DNA of 64,000 bases from Chrysophaeum taylorii (taxonomy: Eukaryota > Sar > Pelagophyceae > Pelagomonadales > Pelagomonadaceae), in assembly GCA_029834535.1 (NCBI GenBank), contig JAQMWT010000113.1, positions 1-64,000 of the forward strand. Direction: 5' to 3'. Positions 20,041 to 30,317 of this stretch are shown here, in pieces; positions within the stretch are counted from its first letter, which is position 1; each line of letters starts with the position of its first letter. The position numbers were made by a program, and so were the translations under genes. The notes under the pieces are model-generated. The model saw only the letters and a list, made by a program, of their open reading frames with translations. It had not been told where the DNA came from and made no database searches.

Positions 20041-21480
20041 GGCAAGGGGCGTAGCTGGCGAGGCCAATGCGATCGTCGATCGGTTCGGCGACCTGAATCG
20101 AGGGCTTCAGCTCGTTCGTCAAGTTCACCAGGAGCGCTAGATGGAGCCGACGCTGCGGCGGTTCTTGAGTAAGAGCAAGCCCTACCAGAATAATCCACAA
20201 CTCGTCGCAACCGCCGCGTACGAAGAGGCCTTCGACGCCGAGGTCGCGACCTAAGCCCATTTTCTCGAGAAGCGGGCCGGGTTCTCCGTCGACAGTTGGT
20301 CTACTTTTCACGACGTCGCGGTCGTTCGCATCGTATCGACGCCAACGATCCAAAGACCAAGACCACGCTCTACGCGCTCCGGGCCTGGGGCATGCTCCGA
20401 GGGGGACAGTCTGTGCGCTACGTCGGCGACGGCGACCTCGCGCGGTCAACGGGACGTCGGAGCGGACCTCGGACGGCGCGACGGCACGCGGCGGAACACG
20501 AGAACGACACGACAAACGAGCTCGAGGGCGATTTTTGGCACGTTGAAGTATTGCCACGCCGCCTTCTTCAACTCTTTTACACGAGCGTCGAAAACCTGGG
20601 TGGTGTCGTTCCAATGGGACCGCATCTTCGGCCGCCGCGACACCACAAGTTTTGCGACCAAAGCGCCAGCGATTCGTTGCCGACGAGGTCGCTCATCAAA
20701 CGTCGACGAAGGTAGAACTACAAGGCGCAGGCTACCGCGCGCCCGGAGGCGGCGATGGAGCACCTTGGCCGTCGCGCCGCCACGGTCGTCGAGAATGCCC
20801 TCTTCCAATCGCCGGGTGGCCGACTACGCCAAGGCCCTGGAGGCCATTAAACTCTATGCCGTCATCAACGAGTAGGCCCTCGTCGGTAGGACCCAGCTCT
20901 CGACGGTCATAAGCCGACTCGACGCGGCACCAAAGCCGCTCCCGACCGATGCTGCTCGGATGGAAGTTTTCGAGGCGAAAATCGATTGGAACGTCATCGG
21001 CATGGGCGACGTCAAACCCAAGTCCTACGCGTCGGCAAGGACGGACCCGCGGATCGGCCAGGCAGGTTCCAAGGCCTACGTCCGATTCCTCACCTCAAGT
21101 GCGTCTGCGAGCATATCACGACCAACTCCTGCGAGTTAGTCGCCGAGGCGGTTGTCCCGGGCGAGCGCCGATGGCGGCTGCCAGCGCTCGGTGGCCCGGC
21201 GTCTCGAACTCGACGCCAGGCGGCGGCACTTGAGAGCGTTGACGAGCTCGAGGCCAATGCCGAGGAGCGCGGCGCCTCTCGCCCCCAGAGGAAGCGGACG
21301 CGGGCAACGAGTTGCCGCTCGAAGCTGCCGACGTTCGACTTGGCGTTGGTCGGGTCACGCGTCGAGGTTCTCTGGGAGTGGGCTGCTACTGGATGCCCGG
21401 CACCGTCGAGGCTGAAAAAACGAGGACGGACGCAAGAAACTCGGGCTGGGGTTGGATCATTGTTTCCTATGACGACAGTT
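20041..21480 (+). pseudogene. decayed unrecognised protein-coding sequence, copy B
   Basis: Plus-strand counterpart of copy A. Shared peptides in order: IVDRFGDLNRGLQLVRQ (20.07 kb; copy A IADRFGDLSRALHRVRQ), NNPQLVATAAYEEAFDAE (20.2 kb), SVDSWSTFHDVAVV (20.29 kb), LKYCHAAFFN...WDRIFGRRDTTSFATK (20.55-20.66 kb), LEAIKLYAVI and TQLSTVISRLDAAPKPLPTDAAR (20.84-20.96 kb). After that it continues with IDWNVIGMGDVKPKSYASAR, where copy A has a possible splice donor. Stops and frame changes interrupt it. The two copies differ a lot, so the duplication is old. No family recognised. Confidence 0.45.
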
Positions 21481-22507
21481 GAAATCAGCGCGTGGCCCTG
21501 CGCGAACCGCCTACCTTTAACGGCCCCAAGCCGGCTTCCTGGCGCTTCGATGGACGTCGACGACGACGACGACGACTTTGCATTGCTGTGTTTGGCGGGC
21601 CGCGACCCCGGTTTTCCCCGAGGACGCCCGGTGGAAAGACCATAGCACTAAAAGTGGCCCGAGCGCGGAAAAGGTTCATTCTAAAAGCTCGCACGAACTT
21701 CATTATTGGACATTCTCGACGACGCGCCGGCTATTTTATTTTATTTGGAAGCGATGGCATCGCGTGGAGTGAAGCCACCTAGGCTCCCGCCTCCCGAGGG
21801 GCCAAAATACCAAACTCCCGTGTAGACTCTGCAAATCGGCACAGCTTCCGACTTCGTTCCAAGATTTAAATAGGCACCATTTGAGGTCAACTCGACGACG
21901 GACAAACCAACCCGCGCGCTGTAGGGCTGGCATTGGCGGCGCAGGTGACCCCCGAGTTTCTCATCCGACCTTACCAGCCTAAGGGGGAAGGAAGTGCTTA
22001 ATTGAAAAGCGAAAGGATTTGGCGAATTAGCACAACAAGAAAGGAGAGAGCATCAATAGGCCAACAACAACGCCGGTGTTGTATGGTTGTGCTTGACGAA
22101 CACCGAATGGCTCGCAGATCATGTCCTCGGAATCGAGAGGCTGAGCCGCGGCTATATATATTGTCGCCGCCGCCGCCCGCAAGGAGGCTTTCTTTCATCG
22201 AGAAGTCTTCTAACGACGAGGCATGTAGCCACGAACTACTTCATCCGCTTGTACTTGACTTTGCATGACTTGTTGACTTCCCGCCTCTCTGCTCCCCACA
22301 TTTCCCTGACACTTGATCTACGACCACGACGCTCGTCTTTCCTTCCCGTCGCACATCGCACCGACGCTGCTTATGACTTTATGCGCGGTCGTTCGTTTTC
22401 CGGCGGCGCCGCCTATTGAAATCCTTGTTGCTCCTCGTGATGTTAAAGCTGATGACGCGTGATTACCTTGTGTTCTCGCGACAGTGGGCCGCCTCGCCCG
22501 GACAAAA
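21481..22507. other. intergenic region, no gene seen
   Basis: A short GAC-repeat stretch near 21559-21578 gives poly-Asp in one frame. No frame with protein character, repeat family or RNA gene was recognised. Confidence 0.35.
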
Positions 22508-23959
22508 TTATGGGGGCCTGTTTGGGAGGTCTGGCATCATGCTGCAACCGTCGTTTAACATCGTCTCGTCGCGTCTTTCTTCAGAACCATGTTTTTGCGG
22601 ACGAGGCGGCTTAATAAAAGCTCGGCTTACAGCCTCGAACTCGTTCGTGAAATCAGAAAGGTAGTGACCGAGATAGCGCATGGCGCTTTTCGCACCTGGA
22701 GAGGAGCAGACGCCGGCCGCGCAGGCGCCAATAGAAAAGCCGTGCTTGCACGGGAGCGGGTCGCGCTGGAGCTCTTCGGGTATGCCCGTATCGCCGAGCC
22801 AGTGTTCATAGTAGTGGCGTTCAAACTGCGCCACCTCTGATGGACTCATCGGCTCTTCGTGCATCCGAATCCACGCCGGCGTCGCCCACCAGAAATTGTA
22901 CCAACCAACCCCAAGAGTATCCGGCGCTATGGAGAGGTGCTCGACTTGGTCGAAGTGATCGAAGATTGGAGGTATGTATCGCCACGCCCCGACGAACGTG
23001 CGGAATTCAATCATTTCCTCGAGAGTTCGGTAGCCACGGACAGAAAAGTGGTCCGGGTTCCGTTCCCAACGCGGTTGCTTGCTGTCTGACGCGTGCGTGA
23101 CGCCCTTGTTATGGAAGTACAACAGTAGCTCGTCGTCGCGCCTCTGCTGGCGCGCGTGGCTCCAGAGCGCGTGGAGTGCCGGGTATTCGTATTCGTTTTC
23201 AAACTGGACATTAAAGGTCGCCAAGCCGTCGGTGAACTCGTTGACCAGGGCCTTGAGATCGGCGACGGCGGCCGTCGACGTCCGATTGGCGTCGCCGCAA
23301 TTATTTCGAACGAAACCTTTGACAACGGGAGAGTTAGCTATGACAGTCGCGAAAACGTGAAACTGGGCGCCAGGCATAAGGCCCGCGAGCCGCATCGACA
23401 GGAGCTGGGCGCGCGCGATTTCGAAGCCGTGGCACACCGGGTTGCCGATCAAGGTCAGTCCGTAGAAAATCGTCACCCGGCTCGAATTTTTCGCTGGCGC
23501 GAGCCCGAGTTTCGACGCACACTTGCGTGGGTAACTCGGCGACGACCGCGCCGGCAATTCTACCCAGGCAGCGCGGCTTACAGCCCGCGTCGCGTTGGAC
23601 AACGAGGCCCGCGGGCCTTCGAAATCTACCGGTTCGAATATCATGCCCTCGAACGTAGGCATCAGGCCGTCGCATTCGCTGCTGGATGCCTCCGGCTCGG
23701 GCGAAGCATCGCATCGGCACATCTTGACGCGTTCAGGCGCTGGATCGCAACGAAAGGCAAGGTTGGTGCACGCGATAAACGTCTCCTCAGGCTCCAATCG
23801 CACGGCCACAAAGCGCCAGTGGTTGTCGCCGTCGCAGGCGCCGTATTGAACCAAACCGCCGGCGCATGAGCAGCGCCCGCCCTCAGCAGCGCACGGTAAC
23901 CACTCACCGCGCGCTAAATTTATGGTCGCGACGACCAGGACACGGCCAAGCAAAACCAT
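22508..23959 (-). CDS. secreted glycosyltransferase-like protein with N-terminal Cys-rich domain
   Basis: The ATG complementary to 23957-23959 gives 483 residues with a signal peptide (MVLLGRVLVVATINLARG). Residues about 19-80 form a Cys-rich module (CAAEGGRCSCAGGLVQYG...CTNLAFRCDPAPERVKMCRC). Residues about 155-400 resemble predicted glycosyltransferases of algae and bacteria: an opening strand VTIFYGLTLIG, the pair ELLLYFHNKGVTH (the K-G motif), then RTLEEMIEFRTFVGAWRYI, GWYNFWWATPAWI (the NFWWA motif) and ERHYYEHWL. These motifs are recalled from family alignments; sugar and acceptor are unknown. It is a single-copy, intact relative of the gene triplicated at 50-61.7 kb and has a longer C-terminal tail (KPPRPQKHGSEERRDE). 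It probably acts in the secretory pathway. Confidence 0.65.
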   Translation of the reverse strand: MVLLGRVLVVATINLARGEWLPCAAEGGRCSCAGGLVQYGACDGDNHWRFVAVRLEPEETFIACTNLAFRCDPAPERVKMCRCDASPEPEASSSECDGLMPTFEGMIFEPVDFEGPRASLSNATRAVSRAAWVELPARSSPSYPRKCASKLGLAPAKNSSRVTIFYGLTLIGNPVCHGFEIARAQLLSMRLAGLMPGAQFHVFATVIANSPVVKGFVRNNCGDANRTSTAAVADLKALVNEFTDGLATFNVQFENEYEYPALHALWSHARQQRRDDELLLYFHNKGVTHASDSKQPRWERNPDHFSVRGYRTLEEMIEFRTFVGAWRYIPPIFDHFDQVEHLSIAPDTLGVGWYNFWWATPAWIRMHEEPMSPSEVAQFERHYYEHWLGDTGIPEELQRDPLPCKHGFSIGACAAGVCSSPGAKSAMRYLGHYLSDFTNEFEAVSRAFIKPPRPQKHGSEERRDETMLNDGCSMMPDLPNRPP

Positions 23960-24001
23960 CCTTGTGAAACACCACCGTCTTGTGTCAAGTCGTAGTAGCA
24001 C

Positions 24002-24177
24002 GGGGACATTGTAGGGTTTTTAATGGTCGACTGTTAAGAGGGGAGGGGGGGCATTGGGGTTGTGCAAAGAGATTGTCTTCTTGTCGCTGAATGCACTGAG
24101 TTCTTCCTTTCCCCAAACAGCGCACTACCCTGAAATAGCATGCCAATATCTTTCCCGCACAGTGCCCAGCGTGCTAA
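24002..24177. other. upstream region with an edge of the short interspersed family
   Basis: Contains TTTTTAATGGTCGACTGTTAAGAGG at about 24016-24040 in short, a diverged edge word of the family seen whole at 33745-33896, right upstream of the minus-strand gene. The rest shows nothing recognisable. Confidence 0.35.
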
Positions 24178-24425
24178 CTAGCTAACTTCAGACCTCTCCC
24201 GAGCATGGGAGCCAGGCCGGACCGACAGGAGCCAGTCCGGAATCACGGGCCTGTAGACGAGGGGCGCCGAAAGGTGGGTCGGCGGATAGTGATCATCAAG
24301 CTTGTCGCAATGCGACGAGGAGAAAGCGATGTGACTGACAACCAACTCGTCGATAACCTTCCGTCTGCGCCCCCCGGCCATACCCCGTCCCAATGCGAAC
24401 GTTCCGGCTGCCAACCGGCCCAACG
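24178..24425 (-). repeat. dispersed repeat of about 290 bp, copy 2
   Basis: Inverted relative to copy 1 (9700-9990), with long shared blocks (GGGGCGCC, GTGACTGACAACCAACTCGT, CCCCGGCCATACCCCGTCCC). Its left edge CTAGCTAACTTCAGACCTC is also the edge of copy 3 at about 34021. Confidence 0.65.
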
Positions 24426-24928
24426 TGCAAGCTGGGGGATATATCGCCATTACAGCTAGAGTGGTGCTCCATGTGAAAGATAATTACTACTTTATCGAGG
24501 CTTTCTGCTTTCATGCCGACAAAAGTAGTAGTTTTTCTTGTGGCGCCTTCTTCCACCTCTTATCCTGGGTGGAATTTTAAGCAGCGCCTAAATTCTAAGA
24601 AGCTTGGTACGAAGCTCTCGGCTACGATGATGATACCCAGAGGCACCACACTAGAGATAGAAAATTTGAATTAGGGTTAGTACCCCCCTCTATTCTAGGT
24701 TAGTTCCCTTAACTTTTCCACCCTTTTGATTTAAGAAAACGCCGTGTTATTCACACCGGCTGTTCTCGTTGTAGAGATAGAAACGAGAACAGACTGCCAC
24801 TGCTCTCGACTCTGCACACACAGAAAAAATTACTCTTCTCTGGGTATTGTGTACCAGTCCCGGTATCAGCAGAGTATCAGGATTTCCAGAAGAGTATCGC
24901 TCCCTTACGTTCCTGAACCCAGGCAAAA

Positions 24929-25950
24929 ATGCCAACCAACCAAGAACTTCAAAAAGAGTTGGCCACCCAGAAGACCGAACATGCTCAAGCCATGAAAGAC
25001 CAAGAAGCTCGCATAGAGGCAAGGCATCAAAGGGGGATGCTAGCGCAAAAACAATACAACGACGCTCGCTTCCAAGCTCAGCGCAACTCAACGCCGTGCT
25101 GACACCCCCTGCCGTTGCTGCTGCGGCTCCGCCTCCCACTCCGGCTCAACAAGATCCCAAGACTAAGGTTAACACCTTTAGTGACCCACCTAGCGCCGTC
25201 CTCAAGTCAATGGACAACGCGCAAGTCACACCCCAAATGCTTTCGTTTCGCGTCATGCACTTGTTCGTTGAACATCTGATGCCTGAAACAGGCATAACTC
25301 AATACTTCCTGCAGGGCCTCTACACGTGGGAATCCGTCTTGCTCGGATTTAATGATCTCGCTGACGCTCTTCTAAGCCACTGCATCCAGGAATACGACAA
25401 GGACCCCGATCACCACGCTCCATCAGGGAACACACAAGATTTCCAAGGCCGTTACGTCTACTACAAAGGCGTCTACCGAAAGTTCGGCAAACACTTCCTG
25501 GAGAACGTCTACGAGCCCAAGCTCCAAGAACTTAAAGACCAAGACAAGGACACGACCAATACCACAAAAGGAAAGATGTATCCGATCACCCAACCTCACC
25601 TCCAAGGAAAAGAAGCCGACTTCATCGTGTACCTCCGCGAGACCGTGCACCCCCTCTTTCGCCGTTTCCTGCATGCCGGTAGCGACTCCGTCAAGCACCC
25701 AGCATACGACGAAATTGACGCACTCGGATCTTCCCATCCGATAGGACTCGAATTTGTGCTCAAAGTTCGCCTAGCACTTGACAAGCACACGGGCCAGAAC
25801 CACGTCCACCATACGCATTATGTCTATGATGCCTTCCTGGACACGCCGTTCTACCCGGAGATCCGTGCGCCTGCTCACTACATTGATTACATGCGCCATG
25901 TCCACCAGCAACTGCGCCAGATTACTAGCGATTCCTCCATCAAACTCTGA
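24929..25950 (+). pseudogene. gag-like region of copia element 1
   Basis: A long open stretch of charged, helix-rich protein (MHLFVEHLMPETGITQYFLQ, DFIVYLRETVHPLFRRFLHA, HYIDYMRHVHQQL) occupies the gag position ahead of the protease. No zinc knuckle was recognised. The gag-like part of the second element is different in sequence. Assigned from position and character. Confidence 0.6.
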
Positions 25951-27070
25951 CAAGATCCTCCAAGAAATACACCAAATACTACGGTTCAAGTACCCTCCAA
26001 GTTTGCTCGACTCCCGCGCCCCATCGCACATCAAAGGTTTCACGCGTCTTGCCGATTGTTTGCGTACTCCAAACGACTCCTTGTTACTCGACGAAGACAA
26101 GGAAGCGATAAACCATCTTCTCAAGCTCATCGCCCGGATTACAGTCATCTCCACCTTCGAGTCAGCTTTGTCGCTGATGGTTGCCGACGAAGCCTGTGCC
26201 GCCAACCACATCTTGCTCAATCAGGCACCAAGCATTACGATACCGAAATTCCCGACTTCATCCACCATTTCACCCAGAGTCGCAGATTTTCTTTGTGCAA
26301 CTTACACTCCAGTCAAGTCACCCACGAAGACAAACTCGCTGCACGGATGCAATGGACCAGGCACCGAAACTTCATTAATTGATGGTGGTGCATCATTCTG
26401 GTTCACTCGCACAATACAAAACTTTGTTCCCCGAGTCCATACGCCGGATTCCCGAACACACCATTCATATGGGAAGAGGCACCCTTATCAGCCACTTCAT
26501 CGGTGTCAAACCGTTGTACTTGCAGGCTGCAGGCCTCTCCTCCAAGGAAACACAAGACTCAACCGGTTATGCATTATATCTCGTCTTTCTGGTCGTCCCG
26601 CAATTCCGAAAAGGTCTCCAGGTTATAGCGACATCTCAGCTCAAAGCTCTGCATGTACAGGCCACCGATACACCGCTGCCCCACGAACCATATCTGTACG
26701 AACTTATGAATACATCAACCGAAGATCCGCACGATTATAAGACTCTTCTAGGAAAAACCGCCGTAGTCCTCGCCACTCGCAAACCTATTGGCCTCTTGTC
26801 CCTGCCGTCCCATCCAAAGCATTTACAACTGTGCTTAGTTTACACACAAGAAAACGAATGTCACTCAAGGATGAGATTGCACACATCACACAGAATGTCG
26901 CCAAGACACGCTCTAAATCGCAAACGCTTGATTTCGCCAAGCTACAGAATCATTCCCTGTTTTAAACTGAGCTCATCAACCACCTCCCGCGTACTGTCGT
27001 CCAATACGCATTCACTGGCTCCGCGGCCCTCTCTGTGCAAGCACAACCCCCTCCGCTCCAAACAGCCATT

Positions 27071-28660
27071 ATTGCAGGTGGACTTCACCAAGAAGATTTT
27101 GACGTTTTTCGCAAACGATTCGCTAAACGCCTTACTGTCGTGGTCACCTGCGAAATCAACCCTATTATGCGCACCCGTGCGCAACAACTCTTTCCGCACG
27201 CTCAGCACTATGCGGACCTAAGGAAGCTCAATGCCGCATTACAAACCGGCAACATACGCCTACCTCCTCTCGACTTGGCAGTCTTCACATTGCGCTGTCA
27301 ACATCTGAGTGTAATGAAAGAATACGACGGCTATGCCGCTCCAGTGACCGCCGACCTTTTTGTCAAAGAACAAATCCGCTTTGTTCGTTGCACGCTCCCG
27401 ACCTACGCCATTGTCGAGAACGTACCTCCCAACCCCCGAACTCATCACGAGTATGCTCAACTCGCAAAAGGTTATCAGCGCTTAGGCTACTTCCGACACT
27501 CCGGTGTCTACAATGCCTCTGCTTTTGGTGACGTCATCAGCAAGACACGCTATCTCGCTGTCTATGCCCGACACCCGCTCACGGGCTATAACCTCGAGAA
27601 AACCGCTTCTCCTTGGTTAACCTCGCCTCCGAGCATGGCTCCTCTCCTGGACCCCCGTCACACCATCCCTGACGATCTCTGGATCGCCAACCCCGCCCTT
27701 CGTGGCACAGTGCCCCGCTCCACCTTGGACCTACTACCAGTACAAGGCCACCTACTCCTACAAGCCCGCCAACGTCTCGAAACTCTCGATTTCCGAACAC
27801 GCACGCATCTGTCAAATGCTTGCACGGTTCAACAAGCCCTTCACGGACCTAGGTCTCGACGCCAACGGCACTCCCTACGCCGCCATGACCAATATCTCCT
27901 ACCTCTTGACTTTCACATTGCTGCACAATCACTTGTCGCAACATCCGACTCTGGCCGCTTGGAACACACTACGCTGCTTTCATGCCTCCGAGTCCCAACG
28001 TGCTTATCACTTGGATGGAGCCATCACCGGCACTATCGCTACTGCCATTGCCTGTGGCTACTTCCCGCGCGCCTCCCTCACCCTCCATACCAGGCCCCCT
28101 CGCATCTTGGACTGTTCTCACGAACCCGCAGTCTTTTCCCCAACGCACGCCTTTTCCCTGGATGTTCCCAAGGGCACCGCCTTTCTGGTTGTCGCCTACA
28201 CCACCTCCTTGGCCGCCGCTCACAGCAGCACGCGCCCCTCCACGTGGGTCCACTACATGAATCGCTCGCATCCCGGCTTTGCCGCGATCGACTCACGAGG
28301 GCGAAATACTCTCGATGACCCCACGGGACTCATAATGTCCAAAGCCCGCCCCACCTATGCGGACTACGTCGGCCACATCGGCGACACGCTTCAGAAAAGC
28401 ACCGAGTGCTACTCGGTCACTGGCTCGTACCCAACAAACACGAGCTACTCCAACGCCTTGCTGCTGATCTCTCCCAACCACATCCGCTATGCGACCCTCA
28501 ACGAAATCGCAAAGTTCGGACGCCACTCGGACCCGGAACTGCTTCGTCTCTTCCAGCAACACCCGCCGTACTTCGCGTTTAAGGCACTGGCCGACGCCGT
28601 CCCGCACCACATGCTGCAGGCAAAGTACAGCGCTGTCCTCGCACTACACGAATCACATCA
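27071..28660 (+). pseudogene. cytosine-C5 DNA methyltransferase-like domain of copia element 1
   Basis: Between protease and integrase the plus strand shows the ordered motifs of C5 cytosine methyltransferases: motif I-like AGGLHQEDFDVF (27.07 kb), motif II CEIN (27.15 kb), a motif IV region with a Cys-Gln pair (DLAVFTLRCQHLS, 27.28 kb), motif VI IVENVPP (27.41 kb), motif VIII-like SKTRYLAVYAR (27.54 kb), then about 300 residues that would be the target-recognition part, motif IX-like IRYATLNEIAKF (28.49 kb) and motif X-like LADAVPHHML (28.59 kb). The length of about 520 residues suits a complete domain with a large recognition region. In live enzymes this domain methylates cytosine in DNA; whether this fossil did is not known. 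It is much diverged from the domain at 42.5-44.2 kb. Confidence 0.75.
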
Positions 28661-28951
28661 TCACGTGAACCTTCACATCGAATGGGCAACGATACGCCAT
28701 GGCATCCCCAGCCCCGGAGACGTCAACCAGGTCGCAGAATTCTTCTCAACCATCTCCAGCCGTCTCGTAGCAGAGGAGGATCTCAACCTCACCTCCCTCT
28801 TCAATGCCGTTGCAGATGCTCACCATGATGCGATCCGCAAGCCGAGCAAATCGAAAAACTCGAGACGCTTCTTACCGAGGCAACCGTTGCCAAAGTCCGA
28901 GTTGACAAGCGACCCAGTCCCCCTAGCGCGTCGACTGCCGCTCTGCCGCCC

Positions 28952-30046
28952 TTGCACAAGCCCGGCACCATTCAGCACGCCAAAAGAGTGCTTTTGGTCA
29001 CGCGCTGGCACCGCATCCATCACCAGCAACCCGAGATTCTTCGCCGCACGATTGCCGCGAATGTAACGAATCTTCGCCCAGGTGATGATCGGTATCTGCA
29101 AGGCTGCAGCGAATGCAAGCGCTGCCAATCGCATGTCAACTTCCGTCACAAGAACACCTCCTGGTCACAGGATGAACTGGCCTATGCTCCTGGCCAACAT
29201 CTCCACATGGATGTCTCATACCCGAGCATCAGCAAATGCTATGGTGGCTTTCGTTACATCATGCATTTTGTGTGTATTATCTCAGCACACAAGTGGGTGT
29301 ATTTCCTGCGGAAACTAGGCGCGCAAGACGTTCTGGCTGGCATCCTCTGTGTGGTCAATGTGATTAAGGTCGAATTCGATGTCAATGTGAAAATCATCTC
29401 GTCTGATGCATTTTCAACTTTCCGCTCCGAAGCACTCCACCCGCTCAAGGTGCAACTCGGTATCCAGTTTCAAATCATTGGTCGCCACCTACACCAGCGG
29501 AACTTCGCGGAAAACATCATCAAAGAAAACACCCGAGGCACTGTAGTTCGTCTCCTCAACCTGCGCAGTGTCCGCATCGAAGGAAAGCCCATTGCCGCCC
29601 AGTATTATCATCCATTTGCTCTGCTGCACAAGATCCAAGCCGACAATCAGCGCTCTCATGGACTGCCCTCGCGCACAAACATGACCTGCACCGTCCCCCG
29701 GCGCATCATGTCACCCATGGCACCGCTCTTGAAGCTCCTTCCCTTTGGCGAACCTGTCACTTTCGTCTATCCCCAACGCCACAAACTGGAACCCTCCAGC
29801 ATCCCCGCCTCCTATCTCACCAGCAACAACTACGTCCCCAATCTCCCCGGCACGGACCGATTTATCCGTGATGTTCATAGCTCCCTCCTGCTTGTACATC
29901 AGGGGCGATATGGAAAAATCATCACCTCTAACGACTTCCACGTTGATGCAGACATGCCAGTCAACCGAACAAAGAGATCGAACGGATCAAAGCACTCGCA
30001 CAGATCCCAACAGAGGCACCGCAAGAGGACCCGCTACCAGCTATAA
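28952..30046 (+). pseudogene. integrase region of copia element 1
   Basis: Contains a His/Cys zinc segment (RWHRIHHQQ...GCSECKRCQ) followed by the catalytic core, with an Asp in LHMDVSYP and a second Asp in IISSDAFSTF, then an Asn/Glu-rich helix region, as in the D,D-35-E cores of Ty1/copia integrases. Confidence 0.75.
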
Positions 30047-30317
30047 GCGAACAGCAAATGCCGGAAGCTAGACAGGAATCGCATAATGAGGGCGAGACTC
30101 ACGATGACGAGCAGGGTGACAAAACTCACGATGACGACGAACATAAAGAACCGGATCCAACCTCCACTGCTGATCCAAGTCCAGTCAGCGACGAGACACC
30201 CGAACAGGATTTTTCTTTCCTCAACCGGCCACCTCCGCCGGATAATAGCATTCCGATGCTAAACGAAAAGATCGCCTAGAGGCTGTTCTCGGCGATTCAG
30301 GTTTTACCCCAGTTCTC

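Noticed and set aside
24002-24040. possible conserved promoter element upstream of the minus-strand gene
   Set aside because: The word is better explained as an edge of the short interspersed repeat family, which also lies away from genes.
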